Shown here piece by piece: positions 27,483-37,284 of a DNA stretch of 54,756 bases. The notes beneath the pieces were generated by a model. That model did no database searches. It saw only the letters and a program-made list of their open reading frames with translations, and had not been told where the DNA came from. Source of the DNA: an uncultured Prochlorococcus sp. (lineage in GTDB: Bacteria > Cyanobacteriota > Cyanobacteriia > PCC-6307 > Cyanobiaceae). The position numbers and the translations under genes are program-made. Each line of letters opens with the position of its first letter. Within the stretch, counting starts at the first letter, position 1. The stretch lies in the NCBI GenBank assembly GCA_902594875.1, contig CACJNU010000011.1, positions 1 to 54,756 of the forward strand, written 5' to 3'.

Positions 27483-30209
27483 TTGCTTAATTTAGAGGAA
27501 TATTTCCCTTTTCCGCTAGATGATTTCCAATTAGAAGCAATACGAGCTATTAATAGCGGAAATTCTGTTGTTTTAACAGCACCAACAGGTTCGGGTAAAA
27601 CTTTGATAGGTGAATTTGCTATATATAGAGGCTTATCTCATGACAGCAGAGTTTTTTATACAACACCTTTAAAGGCCCTATCAAACCAAAAGTTTAGAGA
27701 TTTTACTAATCAATATGGTGAGAATAAAGTTGGTCTTTTAACTGGAGATATAAGCATAAATAGAGAAGCACCAATCTTAGTCATGACGACTGAAATTTTT
27801 AGGAACATGCTTTATGGCGAATTTGATGAATTTGATGATCCCTTAGAAAATTTAGAATCTGTAATTCTTGATGAGTGTCATTATATGAATGACCCCCAAA
27901 GAGGTACAGTTTGGGAAGAAACCATAATCCATTGCCCCACTAGAACTCAAATAATAGCTCTATCGGCAACAATAGCCAATGCAGATCAATTGCAAAATTG
28001 GATAGAAAAAGTTCATGGGCCTACAGTACTAATTAATAGTGATAAAAGACCAGTCCCACTTGATTTTATTTTTTGTAGTGTTAAGGGCCTCCATCCACTT
28101 TTAAATAATAAGGGTAATGGAATTCATCCAAACTGTAAGATTTGGAGAGCTCCTAAAGGGCAAAAAATAAGAGGAAAAGTGGGCAGAATAATGCAACCAA
28201 AGTCTCCCTCAATTGGTTTTGTGATCTCGAAACTAGCTGAACGAAATATGTTGCCAGCTATTTATTTTATTTTTAGTAGAAGAGGATGTGACAAGGCTAT
28301 TGAAAATATAAAAGATTTAACTTTAGTAAGTTATTCAGAGGCAAGTATGATAACTCAAAAATTAGATGTTTATCTTAAAAATAATCAGGAAGCAATTAAA
28401 GATAAATCTCAATGCGAGGCATTAAAACGCGGTATTGCATCTCATCATGCTGGATTATTACCTGCATGGAAAGAATTGGTTGAGGAATTATTTCAGCAAG
28501 GTTTAATAAAAGTTGTTTTTGCAACTGAAACGCTTGCTGCAGGAATAAATATGCCCGCAAGAACAACTGTTATTTCTTCTTTATCAAAAAGGACAGAAGA
28601 TGGTCATAGATTATTATTTAGCAGTGAATTTTTGCAAATGTCAGGAAGAGCTGGAAGAAGAGGAAAAGATACCCAGGGATATGTTATTACATTACAAACA
28701 AGATTCGAAGGTGCCAAAGAAGCAAGTGCTCTGGCTATAAGCAAACCAAATGCTTTAGAAAGTCAATTCACTCCAAGCTATGGAATGGTACTTAATCTTT
28801 TACAAAGTTATACTTTAGAGAAGTCTAAAGAATTAATTAAAAGAAGTTTTGGTAGTTTTTTATATTTAGGTGAATCATCAGGTGAGAATATAATTCTTGA
28901 AAATTTAGATAAGGATTTAATTGAGTTAAAAAAAATTACATCTAACATTTCATGGAAAGATTTTGATGCTTACGAAAAGTTAAAGAATCGTCTTAAAGAA
29001 GAGAGAAGACTCTTGAAAATTTTAGAAAAACAATCAGCAGAAAAATTATCAGAAGAGATAACCAATGCACTACCATATATTAAAGATGGAAGTTTAATTT
29101 CAATCAAAGCTCCCCAAATTAAAAGAAAAATTGTTCCAGGATTAATTTGTAAGAAAATATATGAATCCCAAAAAATTAAGAGTTTATTGTGTTTGACAAT
29201 TGATAATTTATTTATTCTTATAAAACCCTCATACATAGTAAGTATTTTTAATGATTTGGATGCAATTGATGTCTCAAGACTTGAAGTGCCAAAGATGTAT
29301 TTTTCTGGAGAGGTATTTAGGGGAGATGATATGTCGCAGTGTTATGCGGATAGAATTTTTGAAGTTTCTAAAGAAAATGATTTACAAACTCCACAATATG
29401 ATTTGACAAAGGAAGTTTTGGCACAACAGCAACAAATTAATAATTTAGAAGAAACAGTTACTGATCATCCTGCACACAGATTTGGAGACTCAAAGAAATT
29501 AAAGAAATATAGAAAAAGAATTATTGATGTTGAACAAGAAATAAATATTAGAAAAAAACTTCTTGAGGATAAAGAAAATCATAACTGGAGAACCTTTACC
29601 GATTTGATACAAATTTTGAATCATTTTGGTTGTTTAAATGATCTGGAATTGACAGAAGTTGGAAAAACAGTTGGTGCAATAAGAAGTGAAAATGAATTAT
29701 GGATAGGTCTTGTTTTAGTTAGTGGTTATTTAGACGATTTAGATCCTCCTGAGTTAGCTGCAATTATTCAAGCCATATGTGTTGATGTAAGGAGGCCTAA
29801 TCTTTGGTGTAATTTCAAGCCCTCTTTAAAGGTAATAGATGTTTTTAATGAATTAGATGGTTTAAGAAAATTAGTCTCTTTTCAACAAAATAAGTTTCAT
29901 ATTGAAATTCCTATCTATTTAGAAACAGAGTTGACTGGAATTATTTCTGAATGGGCAAGAGGAAAAAAATGGAAAGATTTGGTTTTTAATACTTCATTAG
30001 ACGAAGGAGATTTAGTGAGGATTATTAGAAGATCAATTGATGTCCTTTCTCAAGTGCAATACTGTATTGGTGTTAGTAATAAATTAAAAAGCAAAGCAAA
30101 GCAAGCATTAAAAGCTATTAATCGTTTCCCTGTCTCTGAATCTAATGATCTTATAAAAGTCTCTGAAGATATTAATCCTGCAACAAAAAGAATTGACAAT
30201 AATTCTTAA
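27483..30209 (+). CDS. Ski2/Mtr4-like DEVH-box RNA helicase
   Basis: A 908-residue superfamily-2 helicase. Walker A is APTGSGKTL (33-41), motif II DECH (130-133), motif III ALSATIAN, and motif VI QMSGRAGRRG (near 390). The region FATETLAAGINMPARTTVIS is typical of Ski2/Mtr4/Dob1 helicases. The C-terminal part (about 700-880) looks like a DSHCT domain (PPELAAIIQAICVDVRRPN). Homologues occur throughout cyanobacteria, and a plant plastid relative (ISE2) acts in chloroplast RNA processing. A role in RNA unwinding for processing or decay is therefore likely. The start is TTG at 27483. The stop lies 10 bases from convergent fumC. Confidence 0.92.
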   Translation: MLNLEEYFPFPLDDFQLEAIRAINSGNSVVLTAPTGSGKTLIGEFAIYRGLSHDSRVFYTTPLKALSNQKFRDFTNQYGENKVGLLTGDISINREAPILVMTTEIFRNMLYGEFDEFDDPLENLESVILDECHYMNDPQRGTVWEETIIHCPTRTQIIALSATIANADQLQNWIEKVHGPTVLINSDKRPVPLDFIFCSVKGLHPLLNNKGNGIHPNCKIWRAPKGQKIRGKVGRIMQPKSPSIGFVISKLAERNMLPAIYFIFSRRGCDKAIENIKDLTLVSYSEASMITQKLDVYLKNNQEAIKDKSQCEALKRGIASHHAGLLPAWKELVEELFQQGLIKVVFATETLAAGINMPARTTVISSLSKRTEDGHRLLFSSEFLQMSGRAGRRGKDTQGYVITLQTRFEGAKEASALAISKPNALESQFTPSYGMVLNLLQSYTLEKSKELIKRSFGSFLYLGESSGENIILENLDKDLIELKKITSNISWKDFDAYEKLKNRLKEERRLLKILEKQSAEKLSEEITNALPYIKDGSLISIKAPQIKRKIVPGLICKKIYESQKIKSLLCLTIDNLFILIKPSYIVSIFNDLDAIDVSRLEVPKMYFSGEVFRGDDMSQCYADRIFEVSKENDLQTPQYDLTKEVLAQQQQINNLEETVTDHPAHRFGDSKKLKKYRKRIIDVEQEINIRKKLLEDKENHNWRTFTDLIQILNHFGCLNDLELTEVGKTVGAIRSENELWIGLVLVSGYLDDLDPPELAAIIQAICVDVRRPNLWCNFKPSLKVIDVFNELDGLRKLVSFQQNKFHIEIPIYLETELTGIISEWARGKKWKDLVFNTSLDEGDLVRIIRRSIDVLSQVQYCIGVSNKLKSKAKQALKAINRFPVSESNDLIKVSEDINPATKRIDNNS

Positions 30210-30219
30210 ATTTTTTTAA

Positions 30220-31605
30220 TCAAATCATTGAATTAATATTCATTACTTCATCAAATTCATCTTCGTTTAAATAACCTAATTTAATTGTTGCCTCTTTTAA
30301 ATTTAATGATTCTTTAAAGGCAAGGTTTGCAATTTCAGCGGCTTTTTCATAACCAACTTTTGGCACTATGGCTGTAACCAACATTAGTGAATTTTCTAAA
30401 TTTAACTTCATTCTCTTTTGATTAGGTTCCATCCCATCAACTAATTTTATTCGGAAGTTTTCTATTACATTTTTAAGTAATTTTAAACTTGTGAGAATAT
30501 TAAATCCAATAAGAGGCTTATATTCATTCATCTGTAAAGTGCCGCTAGAATTTGCCATTGAGACTGCATATTCAAGACCCATTATCTGAGTACAAACCAT
30601 GGATAAGGCTTCGCATTGAGTTGGATTCACTTTACCCGGCATAATAGAACTTCCAGGCTCATTTTGAGGAATAATTAGTTCATATATTCCTGATCTTGGA
30701 CCAGAAGATAGAATTTTTATATCATTTGAAATTTTAAATAATGCACCTGCTAATATTTTTATCTGACTCATTACTTGAGCAAGACGATCATGCGAGGCCA
30801 TGATAGAAAAATTATTTTTTGATTTATAGAACATTAGATTAGTATCATCGGAAATTGATTTTATAGACTCTTCACAAAATCCTTTTGGACAATTAATCCC
30901 TGTACCAACCGCAGTTCCTCCCAGAGGTAAGAAATACATTTCATTCAGACTTATAATAATTGCATTCTCAGCATCTTTAAGTTGCTCTGACCATCCTGAT
31001 ATTTCTTGCCCAAAAGTAAGGGGAACTGCATCTTGAAAATGGGTTCTTCCTATCTTTATAAGGTCTTCCCATTCTTCACTTTTTTTATCAAGGACCTTAG
31101 TAAGTTCTCTGATCGTTGGAACTAAATTTTTGATTATTTCATTAACAACAGATATTTGAATAGCAGCAGGAAAAGTGTCATTAGTTGATTGTGATTTATT
31201 TACATCATCATTCGGATGAATTGGTTGATGACTGCCAAGCTCTGAATTAGTTTTTAAGGCTGCAATATTTGAAATTACCTCATTAACATTCATATTTGTT
31301 TGAGTGCCACTTCCTGTTTGCCAAACCTTTAAGGGAAACTGTGAATCATGAACCCCATCAAGTATTTCTGTACATGCCTCTACAATTAAATCTTTTTTTC
31401 TTTTATCTATTAACCCTAAATTGAAATTCGCGATTGCAGCAGCTTTTTTTATGAGGGTCAGTGAATAAATTAATTCAATTGGAATTAATTCTTCTCCAAT
31501 AGAAAAATTTATTATCGATCTTTGTGTTTGAGCACCCCACAAAGCTTCAATGGGAACCTCTACTGTTCCCATACTATCTTTTTCAATCCTAAAGTTTTTT
31601 GTCAT
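30220..31605 (-). CDS. fumC: Fumarate hydratase, class II
   Basis: A 461-residue enzyme that interconverts fumarate and malate, without an iron-sulfur cluster. Seen in order: EVPIEALWGAQTQRSI, WQTGSGTQTNMNVNEVI (near 100), KIGRTHFQDAVPLTFGQE (near 188) and the fumarase/aspartase signature GSSIMPGKVNPTQCEA (near 318). Length is full. It lies 48 bases downstream of purB, a member of the same superfamily, in the same direction. The clear VNPT/GSSIMPGKVNP form separates it from argininosuccinate lyase. Aspartase is the main alternative, but the ALWGAQTQRS start favours fumarase. Confidence 0.94.
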   Translation of the reverse strand: MTKNFRIEKDSMGTVEVPIEALWGAQTQRSIINFSIGEELIPIELIYSLTLIKKAAAIANFNLGLIDKRKKDLIVEACTEILDGVHDSQFPLKVWQTGSGTQTNMNVNEVISNIAALKTNSELGSHQPIHPNDDVNKSQSTNDTFPAAIQISVVNEIIKNLVPTIRELTKVLDKKSEEWEDLIKIGRTHFQDAVPLTFGQEISGWSEQLKDAENAIIISLNEMYFLPLGGTAVGTGINCPKGFCEESIKSISDDTNLMFYKSKNNFSIMASHDRLAQVMSQIKILAGALFKISNDIKILSSGPRSGIYELIIPQNEPGSSIMPGKVNPTQCEALSMVCTQIMGLEYAVSMANSSGTLQMNEYKPLIGFNILTSLKLLKNVIENFRIKLVDGMEPNQKRMKLNLENSLMLVTAIVPKVGYEKAAEIANLAFKESLNLKEATIKLGYLNEDEFDEVMNINSMI

Positions 31606-31653
31606 TATTCCTCTGAAAACACTGGTTTAACTTAGATAAGGTTTTCAGTAATC

Positions 31654-32949
31654 CTAGATACCTAACTTCTCCCATATTACACTTAAATTATGGAGATGAA
31701 TTGAAGGATTGAAACATTCTTCTAAGTCACTTTGATCAATAAGATCCATTATTTCATTATCTCTCTCTATATTTTGTTTGAAATTCCCATTTTCGGTATT
31801 CCACGCATGATGCGCATTTTTTTGTACTAATCTATAAGCTTTTTCTCTGGACAACCCTTTCTCTACAAGCAAAAGTAAAACTTTCTGACTAAAGATTACA
31901 CCACCATATATATTTAAGTTTTTGAGCATATTTTTTGGATAAACTTCCAAATTGCTCACTATATCTTTCATTTCCCTTAGCATAAAATGCAAACAGATTG
32001 ATACGTCAGGTAACATGATACGTTCATTTGAACTATGGCTTATATCTCTTTCATGCCAAAGTGGAACATTTTCCAGTGCTGTTAAGACGTAACTCCTCAA
32101 AATTCTTGCTAAACCACTTACTCTTTCACTTCGAATAGGATTTCTTTTATGAGGCATGGCAGAACTTCCTTTTTGCCCTTTTGAAAAGCCCTCCTCAACT
32201 TCTAAAACATCAGTTCTTTGTAAATTTCTTATTTCAGTGGCGAATCTATCTAGAGAAGCGCCAACTAGTGCAATAGTTTGAACATATTCTGCATGCCTGT
32301 CTCTCGATATGACCTGCGTACTTGCAGTATCAGGCTTTAAGCCGAGTAAATCACAAGTTATTTGTTCTACTTTGGGATTAGTATTAGCGTAAGTTCCCAT
32401 TGCACCACTTATTTGTCCAATAGCAACTGATTCTTTCAGTGTTAACAATCTTTTTTTGTTCCTTATTATTTCTGCTAACCATCCAGCAAGTTTAAAACCA
32501 AAGGAAATTGGCTCCCCATGAATTGCATGAGATCTGCCAACCATTAAGGTATTTTTATGCTTCCTTGCTAATAGTCTGACTTCATTTTCTAGGTTCTCAA
32601 TTTCTTCTAATAACAATTTGCAAGAATCTTTTAACTGAAGAGATAAGCCAGTATCAAGTACATCACTACTGGTCATACCAACATGTATATATCTTCCAGA
32701 ATCTCCTACAAATTCATTAACGCTTGTAAGAAATGCTATGACATCATGTTTAACTTCTTTCTCAATTTCGGTAATTCTAGATTCATCAAACTTTGCATTT
32801 GAACGTATCTCTTTCATGTCATTCTCAGGAATTTTTCCTAGGGAAAAATTTGCTTCACATGCAGCTATTTCAACCTTAAGCCAACTCTGGAATTTTGCGC
32901 TGTCAGTCCAGATTTTCCCCATTTCGGGTAATGTGTAACGCTCGATCAC
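31654..32949 (-). CDS. purB: Adenylosuccinate lyase
   Basis: A 431-residue member of the fumarase/aspartase superfamily. It cleaves SAICAR and adenylosuccinate in purine synthesis. MIERYTLPEMGKIW is the typical PurB start. GMTSSDVLDTGL, GRSHAIHGEPISFG (with the general acid His) and the signature KGSSAMPHKRNPIRSERVSG (near 262) are present. It is upstream of fumC on the minus strand and divergent to tlyA over a 289-base gap, the longest non-coding stretch in the window. Confidence 0.96.
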   Translation of the reverse strand: MIERYTLPEMGKIWTDSAKFQSWLKVEIAACEANFSLGKIPENDMKEIRSNAKFDESRITEIEKEVKHDVIAFLTSVNEFVGDSGRYIHVGMTSSDVLDTGLSLQLKDSCKLLLEEIENLENEVRLLARKHKNTLMVGRSHAIHGEPISFGFKLAGWLAEIIRNKKRLLTLKESVAIGQISGAMGTYANTNPKVEQITCDLLGLKPDTASTQVISRDRHAEYVQTIALVGASLDRFATEIRNLQRTDVLEVEEGFSKGQKGSSAMPHKRNPIRSERVSGLARILRSYVLTALENVPLWHERDISHSSNERIMLPDVSICLHFMLREMKDIVSNLEVYPKNMLKNLNIYGGVIFSQKVLLLLVEKGLSREKAYRLVQKNAHHAWNTENGNFKQNIERDNEIMDLIDQSDLEECFNPSIHLHNLSVIWEKLGI

Positions 32950-33014
32950 AATTTTTATTAATAATCAATTTAAACTTTATAACCAAAATCGAATTATTGC
33001 TCTATACCTTAAAG

Positions 33015-33092
33015 ATGTACTTGCCATTGAAGATATTTGTCTGCCTATTATTTTCTTATGTAACATTTTTCTGGCTAATTAAGAAAACTTAA
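33015..33092 (+). CDS. Possible 25-residue membrane micropeptide
   Basis: In the purB-tlyA gap a short frame encodes MYLPLKIFVCLLFSYVTFFW followed by LIKKT and TAA. It is one hydrophobic span with a positively charged end, like the tiny subunits of photosynthetic complexes. No ribosome binding site is clear, and I cannot match it to a named subunit. The frame is so short that chance is a real alternative. Nothing else in 32950-33238 stands out. Confidence 0.25.
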   Translation: MYLPLKIFVCLLFSYVTFFWLIKKT

Positions 33093-33238
33093 ATATTTAA
33101 ATGTTTTCATTTATTACTTTATTCCTCGCTTAAATAATGGGTAATTTTTTAGTTCTTATTTAAAATTAGAGGTATTAAAGAATTTGGATCTTATTCTTGT
33201 AGAAGTTCATTATTCAGTCTTTTTTTATTGATTAGTAG

Positions 33239-34051
33239 ATGATTAAAAAAAGTAGATTAGACCTTTATCTTCTTAAAAGTGGTTTATGTAAAACTCGTCA
33301 AAAAGCCCAAGGTTTAATTCTTGCGGGCAAGGTTAGAGATATCAATGGAAAAGTATGGGATAAACCTGGACAACAAGTATTAATTGGATCTGAATTTTTT
33401 ATTGATTCTGAACCTATGTTTGTATCAAGGGGCGGCGAAAAATTAATGGAGGCATTTAATAAACTTGAAATTAAAGTAAAAGATAAAATATGTATTGACG
33501 CAGGAATCTCTACTGGGGGATTTACTGATTGCTTATTGCAACAAGGAGCTAAGTTAGTTTATGGGATAGATGTTGGTTATGGGCAGACTGCATGGAAGAT
33601 TAGAAATAATCCAAAAGTCATACTTTTTGAACGAACTAATATTCGAAATTTAAAACCTAATGATCTTTTATCTAGAAGTAATGAGTTGCCAAATTTTGTG
33701 GTTGCTGATTTGTCTTTTATTTCATTAAAGTTAGTTTTTAAATCTATTGGTAATTTATTAGAAGGTGATTGTATTGAGGGAATATTTTTGATTAAACCCC
33801 AATTTGAGGTGGGTAAAGATAAAGTCAGTAAAGGGGGTGTTGTTCGCAATCCTAGATTCCATACTGAGGCAATAGAGTCTGTTATTTATGCTGCTAAGAA
33901 TTTCCAATGGAATATAAAGAATTTGATAGCTTCTCCTCTAGTAGGTCCTGCTGGAAATCATGAATATTTAGCTTGGATGACCCTAGGAAGTCAATCAAAT
34001 AAAAGGATTAATAGTGAATATATACAAAATTTAGTAAAAGAAACTCTTTGA
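33239..34051 (+). CDS. tlyA: TlyA family rRNA (cytidine-2'-O)-methyltransferase
   Basis: A 270-residue protein with an N-terminal S4 RNA-binding domain (RLDLYLLKSGLCKTRQKAQG through KVRDINGKVWDKPG, residues 5-45). An FtsJ-type Rossmann methyltransferase follows (CIDAGISTGGFTDCLLQQGA near 87, then YGIDVGYGQ and NFVVADLSFIS). TlyA proteins 2'-O-methylate C1409 of 16S and in some species C1920 of 23S rRNA. Older annotation calls them hemolysin A. GGVVRNPRFH near the C-terminus is conserved. The stop is one base from the convergent glnB stop. Confidence 0.93.
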   Translation: MIKKSRLDLYLLKSGLCKTRQKAQGLILAGKVRDINGKVWDKPGQQVLIGSEFFIDSEPMFVSRGGEKLMEAFNKLEIKVKDKICIDAGISTGGFTDCLLQQGAKLVYGIDVGYGQTAWKIRNNPKVILFERTNIRNLKPNDLLSRSNELPNFVVADLSFISLKLVFKSIGNLLEGDCIEGIFLIKPQFEVGKDKVSKGGVVRNPRFHTEAIESVIYAAKNFQWNIKNLIASPLVGPAGNHEYLAWMTLGSQSNKRINSEYIQNLVKETL

Positions 34052-34052
34052 A

Positions 34053-34415
<363 letters not shown>

Positions 34416-34661
34416 TTAATTGTTTTTTGGAAAAACATCCAACATTGAAATATCAGAAAAACATTCAATATTAAGGCCTGCATTTGTGGCGTCTTCAATT
34501 AAAAGTTGGGAATTATCTTCGGAAATTATTACTGTACTATTTGACAAAGCTTCCCACTGATCATTCTCAAAGTGTGTTTGAAGCCATAACATTCCAAATG
34601 CACTTTTTGGTTGAAGGGATTTATTTAAGTTGTTATCGACAGTTATTAAACAAATGTCCAT
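34416..34661 (-). CDS. Conserved small protein upstream of glnB, function unknown
   Basis: An 81-residue acidic soluble protein starting MDICLITVDNNLNKSLQPKS, with a central ALSNSTVIISEDNSQLLIED stretch and no cysteine cluster, membrane span or motif I recognise. It begins a two-gene unit with glnB, 24 bases apart. The upstream region carries a candidate NtcA-like site. Tight coupling with PII suggests a nitrogen-related role, but this is context only. ATG at 34661 is the only good start. Confidence 0.7.
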   Translation of the reverse strand: MDICLITVDNNLNKSLQPKSAFGMLWLQTHFENDQWEALSNSTVIISEDNSQLLIEDATNAGLNIECFSDISMLDVFPKNN

Positions 34662-34684
34662 TAATTTTTTATTGACCTAAAAAC

Positions 34685-34727
34685 ATATAAACCTTTTGGC
34701 CGACATTATGAATGTTACGAATGATAC
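34685..34727 (-). promoter_or_regulatory. Candidate NtcA-activated promoter for the 81aa-glnB unit
   Basis: On the minus strand, GTATCATTCGTAAC (34727-34714) fits GTA-N8-AAC, one base off the NtcA consensus GTA-N8-TAC. A TTATAT -10-like hexamer (34690-34685) follows after 23 bases, the spacing expected of NtcA class-II promoters. The start of transcription would be near 34678, 17 bases before the first gene. The glnB context supports it, but the sequence match is imperfect. Confidence 0.4.
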
Positions 34728-34748
34728 AAAAATAAGATTTAACAGCTT

Positions 34749-34777
34749 TTGACTTAGTCAATTGTAATACTTAGATT
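34749..34777 (+). promoter_or_regulatory. Candidate sigma-70-type promoter for queF
   Basis: TTGACT (34749-34754) and TAGATT (34772-34777) are separated by 17 bases. The predicted transcription start near 34784 lies inside the possible upstream extension of the queF frame. This supports the internal ATG at 34852 as the real start and leaves a leader of about 68 bases. Confidence 0.4.
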
Positions 34778-34851
34778 TGTTGATACTTTTGCGAATTTTT
34801 ATCTTTAATATATATTTTTTATATAGGTTTAGTAAAAAAATTCTACGAAAA

Positions 34852-35262
34852 ATGAATACAGCTAAATTAGAGGATTCGACTCAAAGACCGCTATATGGTG
34901 AAAGAATTATTGAAGAATCAAAAATAATTTGTTTCGATAATCCGAACAAGAAAAGAATTTATGAAATTTCTATTCAGTTACCTGAATTTACATGTAAGTG
35001 CCCTTTTTCTGGTTATCCAGATTTTGCAAAGCTAAATATTATTTATCAACCTAATTTGAGAGTCTATGAGTTGAAGTCTTTAAAGCTCTATATTAATAAT
35101 TTTAGAGATATAAAAATATCACATGAGGAAGTTGTGAATAGAATTATGGATGATTTAGTGAATGAAGGTTCACCTCACTGGATACATTTAAATGCTGCAT
35201 TTAACCCCAGAGGGAATGTTTCTATGCAGTTAGATATTTTTAGTGGGCAGAAAAGAAATTAA
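34852..35262 (+). CDS. queF: NADPH-dependent 7-cyano-7-deazaguanine reductase QueF
   Basis: A 136-residue enzyme of the short (type I) QueF family. It reduces preQ0 to preQ1 in queuosine tRNA modification. The catalytic Cys is in [17 protein letters not shown], the NADPH/substrate Glu motif is [15 protein letters not shown], and [14 protein letters not shown] is at the C-terminus. The frame is open further upstream from a TTG at 34777, but those 25 residues are hydrophobic and unlike QueF, so ATG at 34852 is chosen. Its stop and the convergent ccsB stop interleave within TTAA. I see no clear preQ1 riboswitch in the leader. Confidence 0.94.
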   Translation: MNTAKLEDSTQRPLYGERIIEESKIICFDNPNKKRIYEISIQLPEFTCKCPFSGYPDFAKLNIIYQPNLRVYELKSLKLYINNFRDIKISHEEVVNRIMDDLVNEGSPHWIHLNAAFNPRGNVSMQLDIFSGQKRN

Positions 35263-36545
35263 AATTTTTTTATTTCTTCTGATAATTTAAAAAATTCTTT
35301 TTTAAAACCAACTAGATTTTTATTGCTAAGGCCTCCAATAGATAACTTTTGTGATTCTTTATTTACAAGAATCCATAATTGGTTATTTGGTATAAGACTT
35401 ATTATTGTTCCAAAAATTATCAAAATAAAAGAAAAGTAAATAAATGGTATGGACGGATCATTTTTTATTATTAAACCACTACTGGGAATTATTTTTTTCA
35501 GAGAAACTCTTGAAGAATTAACTTCTAAAGGATTGTCATTGATATAGAGATTAATCCCGGAAAAATTTTCTATATTCGAAATTTTAAGTGGACCATTTTC
35601 ATTATCTATTGTTAAAAGGAAATTTTTCTTAGTCTCTGATCCTAATTCAATTAAAACTCCCCAAACTTGATTACCGATTTCGGGAACTTCCTTTAATTGT
35701 AATTGATAAAGGATATTATCTATTTCCAAAACAACGTTAGATATTGCCCAATCTGCTTGATAAATAGTTAATCCTTTAAACCTAATTGGGTGATTAACTT
35801 TGGTCGTTTTTATTTCATTTAGATTTAGATCTTCAGAAGAAAAATTTAATTTTGAAATAAACTGTTTGGGTACACCATCACTTTCTCGTTCTATAGAAAA
35901 ATCGACTAATTTTACATTTGCTTTTGAGTTCGTGCTCTCATTAACAAGATCCAAACTTTCTCCAGGCAGTAAATATTGTTCTTTTGTTTGACTTGTAAAA
36001 CTTCCATATGCTGAACCTATAAGTAAGACTATTAATCCGATATGTACAACTAAAGGACCGATTTTTCCAATTAAACCCCTTCTTGCAGAAATATGACTTT
36101 TAAATTTGTATGTTTTCCATCCTCTTTTTTTAAGTAATAAATCTACTTTTGATATATGTTCTCCATCTTGTTTGATTGGATGAGATGTAGTTAGTTGCAG
36201 TTTGCTAAATTTTTTTTCGCTGTTGTATTCAATCCATTTTAATGAAGCTTTTAATGAAGGGATTTGCCTCCTGAAACTACAAGCTGCTAGAGAAATGCAA
36301 AGAAGAATTAAAGCAAATAAAAACCAAAAGCTCGTATATACATGATCCAATTGAAGTTTTAAGACTTTTTCTCCATCTAAAAATCCAAAAATGGGAGTAC
36401 TATCGAAATTATCAATATAAAATTTATTACTACTACCTTGAGGTATAAAAGTCCCTATACCGCTTGTAATAGCTATGAAAATTATCAGTGATATGGCGAA
36501 TCTTAAACTTGATATTTTTAATATTAGATTCTTAAAAATAATCAT
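35259..36545 (-). CDS. ccsB: Cytochrome c biogenesis protein CcsB/Ccs1 (ResB family)
   Basis: A 428-residue membrane protein of System II cytochrome c maturation. Three N-terminal hydrophobic spans are visible (about 16-36, 70-88 and 160-182, in [20 protein letters not shown]). A large extracytoplasmic domain follows (about 185-360), then one more span near the C-terminus ([20 protein letters not shown]). With CcsA it carries and attaches haem to apocytochromes on the p-side of the membrane. It directly follows ccdA with no gap, so the two steps (thiol reduction and haem attachment) are encoded together. Confidence 0.92.
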   Translation of the reverse strand: MIIFKNLILKISSLRFAISLIIFIAITSGIGTFIPQGSSNKFYIDNFDSTPIFGFLDGEKVLKLQLDHVYTSFWFLFALILLCISLAACSFRRQIPSLKASLKWIEYNSEKKFSKLQLTTSHPIKQDGEHISKVDLLLKKRGWKTYKFKSHISARRGLIGKIGPLVVHIGLIVLLIGSAYGSFTSQTKEQYLLPGESLDLVNESTNSKANVKLVDFSIERESDGVPKQFISKLNFSSEDLNLNEIKTTKVNHPIRFKGLTIYQADWAISNVVLEIDNILYQLQLKEVPEIGNQVWGVLIELGSETKKNFLLTIDNENGPLKISNIENFSGINLYINDNPLEVNSSRVSLKKIIPSSGLIIKNDPSIPFIYFSFILIIFGTIISLIPNNQLWILVNKESQKLSIGGLSNKNLVGFKKEFFKLSEEIKKF

Positions 36546-37202
36546 TCAAATCCAATTTGATAATAAATTTAATAACCCTAGGGAAATTAAAAATATCCCA
36601 CTTAAAGTAGGAATTATTTGACTAAATTTTCTGAGCGCTAAAAATTGTTTTAAGTTTTCTGCAGTAGCTCCCGCAACGATTAATGGGGTTACTTGGCCTA
36701 ACCCAAAGAAAAATAAAAAAATAATAGATATTGTTGGATTTTTAGCTTGCGATACCCAAGCTAGAAGAGTTGCTAAAACTGGAGTAATACAAGGTGAAGA
36801 AGCTAGTCCAAAAGTAGTCCCTGTAGCAAAAGGTGCTATAAATTTTGGTATTTTATCTTCAATTATTTTTATATCAGGTCCATTTGGGAACTGAAACTTG
36901 AGAAAACCTAGTAAATTCAAACCCATTATTATTGCTATAAAGGCAACGACTGAGGTGTAAAAAGATGGTATTTGCCCATATATGCTTCCTAAGAATCCAC
37001 TGGCAGCGCCAAGCGCAACGAGTGAAAAAACTACTCCTCCTGAAAAACTAATAAGTTTAAATTTATTTTTCTCTGTTCCTCCAATATAAGCAATAGTGAT
37101 TGGTAGTAGTGATAATGAGCATGGGCCAAGACTCGTTAAAAGTCCTGCGGTGAAAACCAAAAATATAGTAAATGGTCCAGGGTTATTAAGGCCATTCTGC
37201 AT
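36546..37202 (-). CDS. ccdA: Cytochrome c biogenesis protein CcdA (thiol-disulfide transporter)
   Basis: A 218-residue membrane protein with about six hydrophobic spans, matching the CcdA/DsbD-beta family. The two functional cysteines are each followed by a helix-breaking pattern: Cys28 in LTSLGPCSLSLLPI and the later Cys in LASSPCITPVLATL (near 139). CcdA moves reducing power across the thylakoid or plasma membrane to keep apocytochrome c haem-binding thiols reduced. It is upstream of ccsB, and both follow ftsW after an 82-base gap. Confidence 0.93.
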   Translation of the reverse strand: MQNGLNNPGPFTIFLVFTAGLLTSLGPCSLSLLPITIAYIGGTEKNKFKLISFSGGVVFSLVALGAASGFLGSIYGQIPSFYTSVVAFIAIIMGLNLLGFLKFQFPNGPDIKIIEDKIPKFIAPFATGTTFGLASSPCITPVLATLLAWVSQAKNPTISIIFLFFFGLGQVTPLIVAGATAENLKQFLALRKFSQIIPTLSGIFLISLGLLNLLSNWI

Positions 37203-37284
37203 AAGCAGATTACCCTTTTGAGATAATTCTGAAATAACTAAATTAAATGATTCGATAGCTTGATTAAAATCTCATAAATTCTAA

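Noticed and set aside
34777..34851. N-terminal extension of QueF from TTG at 34777
   Set aside because: The 25 extra residues are hydrophobic and unlike soluble QueF. The predicted promoter for queF overlaps this stretch.
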